Of a stretch of DNA of 6,264 bases, positions 1 through 4,702 are shown in pieces. Under the pieces are notes generated by a model, which saw only the letters and a list, made by a program, of their open reading frames with translations, searched no databases and was not told where the DNA came from. Position numbers and translations under genes: made by a program. How positions within the stretch are numbered: position 1 is the stretch's first letter; every line of letters begins with the position of its first letter. This stretch comes from Candidatus Methanophagales archaeon (lineage in GTDB: Archaea; Halobacteriota; Syntropharchaeia; Alkanophagales; Methanospirareceae): assembly GCA_030668065.1 (NCBI GenBank), contig DAOUUS010000096.1, forward strand, positions 1 to 6,264, read 5' to 3'.

Positions 1-1790
1 AGCGGTCCCACGGCCCTTACACCTTTATCACGTATGAACTCACGTTTCGTATCTACTATAGCCACTATAAGCCGCGTTACTACGTCCGTATCCACATTAA
101 GCCCGATTGCTGTTATTGCCTGTTCCACACTCATATCCGGCGTGTTCGCCAGAAACGTCAAAATCGCAGGTATTGCCTCCTTGCCAAACGCATTCGCCGC
201 GAGTTGCTCGAACAAATCCATAAAATGCTGATTTGCCAGTCTCTCTACCTCTACCCCGTCCTGCATCAGCTCGACCAACATATCGGTAAGTGTTCTGACA
301 ACTAACGTTGCTGATACATCCCCATACGAGTCCATTACGCGCTCGAAGAGCATAAAATTAACGTTTCGTGAGATCTTATCCGCAAGCTCGTCATTCAACT
401 GGAACTTGTCTTTATATCGTGCTTTTCGATGTTCAAACGTCTCGGGAAGGTGAGCTTCTATGTGCTCCAGCTTTTGCGGTTCTATCTCTACCGGTGGCAC
501 GTCTGTCTCCGGATACATCCTTGCCGCCCCGGGTAGGGGACGCATATAAGCGCTGCTTCCGTTTGGTAACGCCCGTCTCGTCTCTTTTGGTATCCCCTGC
601 ATCGCTTCTTGTGCCCTTGCCATCACGGCATTCAACGCTTTATCCGCAGGTTCTCGCACCGCCGCTACGATCACCACGCAATCCTCTTCCGCAGCGTCAA
701 ACACATGTCGCAGATGCTCTACCTCGTGCTCGTTTATACCATACGCGGGCAGTTCATCGGTGTGCATCAAACCCGCACCATACATCCGAGCAAAATCCGC
801 GAGTTCACTACCAAAACGCCGCTCCGGCTGTATCTCGGTCCCGAGTATCCCCGCGAAACCATGCAGACAGATCCCAAATACGTGACCGCCCGCGTTTTTT
901 ATCACCTTTGAAGCAGTGCTCGTAAAAAAGCACGATAAATCTTCTATTCGATGCTCAACCCAGGCACCCCTCGTGTTCAGCACTTCTTTTAGTTCTATAA
1001 GCTTCAACTGCCGATTCAGTTCGTTATTCACTATCTCGCCTACTAATCTCAGGTTCTGAACGCCTTTTAGCTCTACACGAGCACCTTTTGCTATTGAAAC
1101 GTTGATGTCCTGCCGGATCGTGCCTAAACCGCGTTTCACCTTGCCCGTGGAGCGTAATATCATCCCGAGCTGCCCTGCCACTTTAGTCGCTTGTTCCGCA
1201 GACCTTATATCGGGTGCCGTGCAGATCTCCACAAGCGGAATGCCCAATCGGTCTAACGAATAGACAACAGCGCCCCCTTCGGGTTCTAACTTCTGTGCCG
1301 CATCTTCCTCGAGACAAAGCGAATCCACTCGGACAGGCCCCTCATCCGTCTGGAGTACACCATCAGTTGCAACCAACGCAGTTCTCTGGAATCCACATGT
1401 GTTCGAGCCGTCAATCACGATCTTTCGCATCGTATGAACCGCATCAAGCGGATTCATCTTCAGTAGCAGTGCAACTTCCAGCGCGGTGTCTATCGCTTCC
1501 GGGTTCAACTCACTCGGCGGCTCTTCGTCATATTCCACCAGACACGTGCTGTCGTAGCCCTTATACAAGAACGTCTGCCTATATTTCACCTCTTCAAGCG
1601 CTGCTGCATCCACTTCACCCATTTCGCTTTTTGTCGCCCTCAAATAGCGCTTAAACGAGATTGAAGAGTCTTTCTTGTCACGCAGCCGCGTAGGGCAGTT
1701 GCAGAACAGTTTCGTGTGCGTGTCTAACTGCTGATGTATCTCCAGACCCGCTTTTAGCCCTACTTCTTCATAAGTTGTCTTCGTTGCCAT
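1..1790 (-). CDS. gatE: Glutamyl-tRNA(Gln) amidotransferase subunit E, C-terminus cut by window edge
   Basis: GatE is the kinase/transamidase half of archaeal GatDE. It phosphorylates the glutamate of mischarged Glu-tRNA(Gln) and amidates it with ammonia released by GatD, giving Gln-tRNA(Gln) in the cytoplasm. I translated the minus strand from the ATG at 1788-1790 and found 596 uninterrupted codons to the window edge. GatB/GatE hallmarks are clear: AGLEIHQQLDT (residues 14-24), FCNCP (29-33, likely metal-binding cysteines C30 and C32), CLVEYDEEPP (near 90), RKIVIDGSNTCGFQRT (122-137), LCLEEDAA and GLGTIRQDINVSI. A GAD/AspRS-like insertion, which separates GatE from GatB, spans about 300-376 (NAGGHVFGICLHGFAG to the VVIVAA strand). 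YMRPLPGAARMYPETD lies near 415-431, and a YqeY-like helical tail follows. The last visible residues are GVRAVGPL, matching the near-terminal GPLMG region of the family, so roughly 25-40 residues are probably missing. The start lies 11 bp downstream of the phosphoesterase stop, with only a weak GGA-type ribosome site. gatD is not in the window. Confidence 0.97.
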   Translation of the reverse strand, partial: MATKTTYEEVGLKAGLEIHQQLDTHTKLFCNCPTRLRDKKDSSISFKRYLRATKSEMGEVDAAALEEVKYRQTFLYKGYDSTCLVEYDEEPPSELNPEAIDTALEVALLLKMNPLDAVHTMRKIVIDGSNTCGFQRTALVATDGVLQTDEGPVRVDSLCLEEDAAQKLEPEGGAVVYSLDRLGIPLVEICTAPDIRSAEQATKVAGQLGMILRSTGKVKRGLGTIRQDINVSIAKGARVELKGVQNLRLVGEIVNNELNRQLKLIELKEVLNTRGAWVEHRIEDLSCFFTSTASKVIKNAGGHVFGICLHGFAGILGTEIQPERRFGSELADFARMYGAGLMHTDELPAYGINEHEVEHLRHVFDAAEEDCVVIVAAVREPADKALNAVMARAQEAMQGIPKETRRALPNGSSAYMRPLPGAARMYPETDVPPVEIEPQKLEHIEAHLPETFEHRKARYKDKFQLNDELADKISRNVNFMLFERVMDSYGDVSATLVVRTLTDMLVELMQDGVEVERLANQHFMDLFEQLAANAFGKEAIPAILTFLANTPDMSVEQAITAIGLNVDTDVVTRLIVAIVDTKREFIRDKGVRAVGP

Positions 1791-1801
1791 CGCTTTACGT
1801 C

Positions 1802-2287
1802 CTATAATTTTAATATCTGCCCTTCTATCTCGTCCTCTATCCTCAAAACGCCGTAAGTGTGGTATCTAGCAGGAAAAACTCCGGCTGCACTTCCCGGGTT
1901 GAAGTAAATTAGAGCCCCTATTTTTTTATTCACGGGCTTGTGCGTGTGACCATAAATAATCATGTCTAAATCCACTCCGAGTTTTGTTTCCACGCGCTTC
2001 TCCACTCCGACAGGACTACCCCCTTCCGAAGGATGGGTAATGCCTATTCGGAACCCTTCGAGTTCAAGAATATCTTTCGCGGGGAGTTCGTCTTTGATTT
2101 CTTTTGAGTCCATGTTACCATGAACACCTTTGAAATTGCCTATGTCCCGCAGTTGGTCAAGCATTTTTATGTCCGTGTAGTCGCCTGCATGAATTATCAA
2201 ATCTACTTCGTTTAGGGCCTCTAAAATACGCTCGGGCAAACCGCCTAAATCTTCAGCATGTGTATCCGAGATTACGCATATCTTCAT
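1802..2287 (-). CDS. YfcE/MJ0936-family metallophosphoesterase
   Basis: A 161-aa calcineurin-like phosphoesterase of the small YfcE/MJ0936/Vps29-like class. Members are usually cytoplasmic, Mn- or Ni-dependent phosphodiesterases with poorly defined natural substrates. The whole two-metal site is visible: SDTH (D8, H10), GD (D36), GNMD (N58), H85 in GITHPSEGG, and GHTH (H114, H116). The family NPGS turn is at 130-133. The length is normal for the class. In place of the common G-x-x-H-G motif, H85 is followed by PSEGG; this looks like a subfamily variant, and no metal ligand is lost. The ATG at 2285-2287 has no Shine-Dalgarno sequence close to it. The 5' leader is A-rich with repeated GCAAAAA units, and the nearest AGGAG-like string is about 40 nt upstream. 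It precedes gatE by 11 bp on the same strand, so co-transcription is likely. A functional link to tRNA amidation is not implied by the sequence. The stop codon is TAG. Confidence 0.93.
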   Translation of the reverse strand: MKICVISDTHAEDLGGLPERILEALNEVDLIIHAGDYTDIKMLDQLRDIGNFKGVHGNMDSKEIKDELPAKDILELEGFRIGITHPSEGGSPVGVEKRVETKLGVDLDMIIYGHTHKPVNKKIGALIYFNPGSAAGVFPARYHTYGVLRIEDEIEGQILKL

Positions 2288-2358
2288 TTTTTGCTTTTTT
2301 GCTTTTTGTAACTGATTTAGATTTACTTTGCTCCTGTTGCAAATGTAGTAAGCGGATT

Positions 2359-2370
2359 AGATATAAATAT
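2359..2370 (-). promoter_or_regulatory. Candidate TATA box for the phosphoesterase-gatE unit
   Basis: On the minus strand this reads ATATTTATATCT, close to the archaeal TTTATATA consensus. Transcription would start about 25 nt downstream, near 2340, giving a leader of about 50 nt before the ATG at 2287. The preceding bases (CCGCA) are only a mediocre BRE. The string is nearly symmetric and could also face the other way, so orientation is inferred from the neighbouring gene. Confidence 0.45.
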
Positions 2371-2406
2371 TGCGGTTTGTGTTCGTGAAAATCGTTGCTG
2401 ACAGAA

Positions 2407-2424
2407 ACCGAAAAAGATATAAAG
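2407..2424 (+). promoter_or_regulatory. BRE plus TATA box for the secreted-protein gene
   Basis: A purine-rich BRE-like stretch (CCGAAAAA) runs directly into AGATATAAAG. A start site about 25 nt from the TATA centre would fall near 2444. That would leave a ~30-nt leader containing the ribosome site if the ATG at 2474 is used. It would also place transcription start almost on top of the upstream GTG at 2447, which argues for the later start codon. Confidence 0.6.
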
Positions 2425-2453
2425 GCTTGATTCAAACTTAGAAGTTGTGTCTC

Positions 2454-2466
2454 AAAGGAAAAAGGG
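2454..2466 (+). promoter_or_regulatory. Ribosome binding site deciding the start of the secreted-protein gene
   Basis: The purine-rich AAAGGAAAAAGGG lies 7 bases before the ATG at 2474 and fits the anti-Shine-Dalgarno. The in-frame GTG at 2447 has no such site upstream, and using it would put a charged QRKKGIK stretch before the signal peptide. I therefore prefer the ATG. Confidence 0.6.
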
Positions 2467-2473
2467 AATAAAA

Positions 2474-4174
2474 ATGGGAACCCAATTTGGATTGAAAGTA
2501 TTGATGGTCTCAATCGTCCTGGTGATGGTTGCAAGCAGCGTGGTGGTTGATACTAAAGGAACAGAAGACGGTGGCGGAAAAGGTAGTATCTCGCTTGATG
2601 TGCCATCTTTTGTCTCCATTGCAAGCGCGAGAAGCGGTGGTGGTAGTAGCAATAGTGGTGCAGCCACGCGAGAAGGAACACAAATCCTCGAAGAAGAAGC
2701 GGGAATATCTTTTTATACAACTGTACAGCAAGAAATTAATTTGACAATGGCAAAAGAGGTGTACAGAAAGATAGAACATGAAACAGGAGACTATATCATT
2801 GGAGCAGTTGCACTTCCAGACTATCCCGAGACGGAAGATGTGCATGTCTATGTTCACAAGGATGGTTGGATTGCGGCTTATTGCCTGATTGACGAGCCCA
2901 TCACGAAGATAATAGACTGGTTTGATTTCCTGTGTCCATCACCAAGGGATATAACCAGCACAAAACTTGAAGATGCAATATTAAAGATGTGTGACGGTGT
3001 TAATGTCACGTTGATCTGGACACAAACGAAATACCATGATTTTCGGGCACCGAATGCAAATTGGATGATGTTTGTTACGGGTGCTCAGCGGGTGGGGGGA
3101 GAAAGGGTAGAAACATTCAAGATAAAGCTACCAGGTGACCTTTTGGTCGGTGAGCGGTCATGGTCACACTTTGCTGCAAATAGCAGTAATAGCTCAAGCC
3201 TGAGTATTGATGAACACACAATTAATAGTTTTGGGCCTTGCCGAGACGGGGTGGTAACAAAATATGGAACGCTCACGCAAACGCAACTGAATCTGAATGA
3301 GATACATACAGTCCGTCTCGGGCATGGTGACGGAATTTGGACTACGGGAGAAGCAGTCAGTGCAATTGCCCTCATATACCGAACCGGCGCAGCACAGATC
3401 GAGATAGACGAAAAATGCGATAGTTTATGGAGTGTTCCGACAGAATATCCAAAAGGACTCATAAACGATACCGTTCCACCAGTAATCACAAACGTAACTA
3501 TAACAGACATAACAACCGATTCGGCAACGATAAAATGGGATACCGATGAAATAGCAGATAGTCTAACGATGTACGGCAAAACATCCGGGGTTCCTGCTAA
3601 AGGCAAATCGAATCCGCTATTTATAACGACTCATCTGATGGGCCTAACAGATTTGTTACCCGGTACAAGTTATTATTTCGTTGTGTACAGCACAGACCAA
3701 AGTGGGAATCGGGCGGGGAGTTCAGAATTTTGCTTTACTACTGAGGGCGCAGTTTTCGATACAGGCGCACCCGCAAATCCATATCACAGCATCCCCGGCA
3801 CGCATAAGGGCACAATCACACCAACTCAAACAATCGAGGTGGCCATGCTTTACACGTATTCATGTCCGGGAACAGGTGGGCACAGTGAATACATGAAAAT
3901 ATGGAATGAAACCAGGTGGAATGCGATTGCAAATTGGCACGGCTACAAAGAGGATTGGCACAATATCTCATTTGATACTTCTTCTTTCACACTTCTCGAA
4001 GGAGAAACTTACTACTACACTATAAAGACCGGTGCCTATCCGCAAATTCATCATACAGGTGAGCTCTCAACGCCTTGTGGTGTCATAACCTGTTCAGAGT
4101 TCATAGATGCGAATGGTAAAAGATATGACAATTGGATACCTGCCATCAAGCTGTTTCGTGTTGAAGCCGAATAG
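2474..4174 (+). CDS. Exported multidomain surface protein with FN3-like domain and conserved archaeal C-terminal module
   Basis: A 566-aa protein of unknown function, predicted to be secreted. Residues 1-25 form a signal peptide: K8, then the hydrophobic core VLMVSIVLVMVA, with a probable cut after the ASS at 20-22. A Gly/Ser-rich low-complexity linker covers about 30-65. Residues about 80-305 form one unassigned domain, rich in Trp and Tyr and including DYIIGAVALPDYPE, VHVYVHKDGWIAAY, STKLEDAI and LGHGDGIWTTGEAVSAIALIY. Residues about 333-423 look like a fibronectin-III fold (VPPVITNVTITD, SATIKWDTDE, LPGTSYYFVVYSTD). From about 427 to the end runs a module starting DTGAPANPYHSIPGTH, with YSCPGTGGHSEY, YKEDWHNISF and YDNWIPAIKL; I recall this recurring in surface proteins of methanogenic and ANME archaea. 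About eight NxS/T sequons fit archaeal N-glycosylation. There is no C-terminal membrane anchor or PGF-CTERM-like tail, so it is probably released or held by protein contacts. It stands alone with its own promoter. An in-frame GTG at 2447 would add nine residues. The domain calls come from pattern recognition only. Confidence 0.88.
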   Translation: MGTQFGLKVLMVSIVLVMVASSVVVDTKGTEDGGGKGSISLDVPSFVSIASARSGGGSSNSGAATREGTQILEEEAGISFYTTVQQEINLTMAKEVYRKIEHETGDYIIGAVALPDYPETEDVHVYVHKDGWIAAYCLIDEPITKIIDWFDFLCPSPRDITSTKLEDAILKMCDGVNVTLIWTQTKYHDFRAPNANWMMFVTGAQRVGGERVETFKIKLPGDLLVGERSWSHFAANSSNSSSLSIDEHTINSFGPCRDGVVTKYGTLTQTQLNLNEIHTVRLGHGDGIWTTGEAVSAIALIYRTGAAQIEIDEKCDSLWSVPTEYPKGLINDTVPPVITNVTITDITTDSATIKWDTDEIADSLTMYGKTSGVPAKGKSNPLFITTHLMGLTDLLPGTSYYFVVYSTDQSGNRAGSSEFCFTTEGAVFDTGAPANPYHSIPGTHKGTITPTQTIEVAMLYTYSCPGTGGHSEYMKIWNETRWNAIANWHGYKEDWHNISFDTSSFTLLEGETYYYTIKTGAYPQIHHTGELSTPCGVITCSEFIDANGKRYDNWIPAIKLFRVEAE

Positions 4175-4187
4175 TATTCCGCTATTC
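4169..4187 (+). repeat. Short inverted repeat spanning the stop codon
   Basis: GAATAG (4169-4174) and CTATTC (4182-4187) are perfect complements separated by 7 bases, and the left arm contains the TAG stop of the secreted-protein gene. No U-run follows directly. A 6-bp AT-rich stem is weak and could be chance. Confidence 0.3.
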
Positions 4188-4190
4188 ATA

Positions 4191-4208
4191 AGACAGCTCT
4201 TATTGTCT
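4191..4208 (+). repeat. Small inverted repeat in the 3' region of the secreted-protein gene
   Basis: AGACA (4191-4195) and TGTCT (4204-4208) are complementary across an 8-base loop. On its own this is unremarkable. It is the middle of three successive dyads between the two rightward genes, which together could help end the upstream transcript. Confidence 0.25.
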
Positions 4209-4212
4209 GTTC

Positions 4213-4237
4213 GCTTCACCATAAATTGAGGTGAAGC
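4213..4237 (+). promoter_or_regulatory. Perfect 8-bp dyad immediately upstream of a TATA box
   Basis: GCTTCACC (4213-4220) and GGTGAAGC (4230-4237) are exact reverse complements around the 9-base spacer ATAAATTGA. The right arm ends about 6 bp before the TTTATATA box at 4244. The dyad therefore sits over or beside the BRE of the next gene, a natural position for a dimeric regulator. It could equally form an RNA hairpin ending the upstream transcript, though no U-tract follows it directly. The symmetry is plain to see; the function is inferred. Confidence 0.5.
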
Positions 4238-4243
4238 TCTTGA

Positions 4244-4251
4244 TTTATATA
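4244..4251 (+). promoter_or_regulatory. TATA box for the 122-aa orphan gene
   Basis: TTTATATA matches the archaeal consensus exactly. A start about 25 nt from its centre would fall near 4272, leaving a leader of about 20 nt that includes the AGGTGA ribosome site at 4278-4283, 10 nt before the ATG. Confidence 0.65.
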
Positions 4252-4277
4252 GTGCCAGAAAATTAAATATAGAGTAT

Positions 4278-4283
4278 AGGTGA
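4278..4283 (+). promoter_or_regulatory. Shine-Dalgarno site for the 122-aa orphan gene
   Basis: AGGTGA is a strong archaeal-type ribosome site 10 bases before the ATG at 4294. An ATG at 4284 is only one base beyond the site and opens a frame that stops after about 20 codons, so 4294 is the credible start. Confidence 0.65.
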
Positions 4284-4293
4284 ATGAGTAACC

Positions 4294-4662
4294 ATGAGCG
4301 AAGAAAGACCAAAACCAAATATAAAAATAGTGAAGGATGTTGGATATAGAGTGATAATGAAAAATGAGGATGGTACACCAAGGCAAGTATTGAGGGGTTT
4401 CCTCAAAGAGGGAGACTATGGCAAATTTATATCTGTCGAGACTCACTGGGTGCAAAAGATGGACGGCGAAAAGATAATTGATAGCCAATGGGCGAGAAAG
4501 ACCTATACGTTCCCCGATGACCAAGGAAGAGCACAAGAGAAGTGGAATTATGTAAAAGAGCTATTAGATATTGCTTTAGGTGTAAGTGCAGGCGGTAACC
4601 TCGAAGAGGAAGTAAAAGAACAATTCAGCGATGAACTAGAAGGACTTGAGGACGATTTCTAG
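4294..4662 (+). CDS. Small acidic-tailed protein of unknown function
   Basis: A 122-aa soluble protein that I do not recognise. It has no signal peptide, membrane segment or obvious catalytic or metal motif, and no cysteine. Residues about 10-80 look like a compact, largely beta structure rich in Lys and aromatics (GYRVIMKNEDG, RQVLRGFLKEGDYGKFISVETHW, ARKTYTFPDD). A helix follows at about 84-98 (EKWNYVKELLDIAL), then a strongly acidic tail from about 104 (NLEEEVKEQFSDELEGLEDDF). The strands, then a helix, then an acidic tail recall small single-strand DNA-binding or PC4-like proteins, but I see no diagnostic motif and do not claim it. A strong TATA box, a Shine-Dalgarno site and a dyad precede it, so it is very likely a real, separately expressed gene. 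It converges on the helicase gene and ends in TAG. Confidence 0.8.
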   Translation: MSEERPKPNIKIVKDVGYRVIMKNEDGTPRQVLRGFLKEGDYGKFISVETHWVQKMDGEKIIDSQWARKTYTFPDDQGRAQEKWNYVKELLDIALGVSAGGNLEEEVKEQFSDELEGLEDDF

Positions 4663-4702
4663 TTCTTCATTTCCCGGTTGTTTTCTCACCACTTGAAGAA
4701 CT
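4661..4702. terminator. Candidate convergent-gene terminator region with 9-bp inverted repeat
   Basis: AGTTCTTCA (4661-4669) and TGAAGAACT (4694-4702) are perfect complements with a 24-base spacer. They cover the 23-bp gap between the convergent stops and the last helicase codons. The plus-strand spacer is T-rich (CATTTCC, GTTGTTTTC), as expected for a U-rich archaeal 3' end of the orphan gene. A 9-bp repeat with a long spacer can occur by chance in a window this size, so the assignment is tentative. Confidence 0.35.

Larger units (their letters stand above)
2288..2473. promoter_or_regulatory. Divergent promoter region between the phosphoesterase-gatE unit and the secreted-protein gene
   Basis: This AT-rich intergenic stretch contains no credible coding frame. 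It must carry the promoters for both flanking, divergently transcribed genes. Two similar TATA-like strings are visible, AGATATAAAT at 2359-2368 and AGATATAAAG at 2415-2424; they are listed separately. Next to the phosphoesterase start there is a T-rich run on the plus strand (2287-2308), read as A-rich leader on the minus strand. Confidence 0.7.

Noticed and set aside
368..925. Plus-strand open frames inside gatE (368-925, 609-911, 1214-1654)
   Set aside because: They lie antisense to the continuous gatE frame, have no ribosome site or family signature, and their composition is that expected of the reverse of a conserved coding region.
2447..2473. GTG at 2447 as the start of the secreted protein
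   Set aside because: It has no ribosome site, lies almost at the predicted transcription start, and would put a charged extension before a normal signal peptide; kept as an alternative only.
3085..3606. Minus-strand open frame inside the secreted-protein gene
   Set aside because: It is antisense to the well-supported export gene; no motif, promoter or ribosome site is seen.
4172..4234. Possible amber readthrough (pyrrolysine) of the secreted-protein TAG, with a hairpin spanning the stop
   Set aside because: The conserved C-terminal module is already complete at NWIPAIKL; readthrough would add only about 20 unremarkable residues before a TGA, and TAG is used freely by neighbouring genes.
4175..4293. 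Small RNA or tRNA gene in the intergenic gap
   Set aside because: The inverted repeats are short and separate; no cloverleaf, box motif or conserved RNA signature can be made out.
4284..4346. Earlier ATG at 4284 as the start of a leader peptide before the orphan gene
   Set aside because: It is one base from the Shine-Dalgarno site, too close to be used, and gives only about 20 basic residues before a stop.
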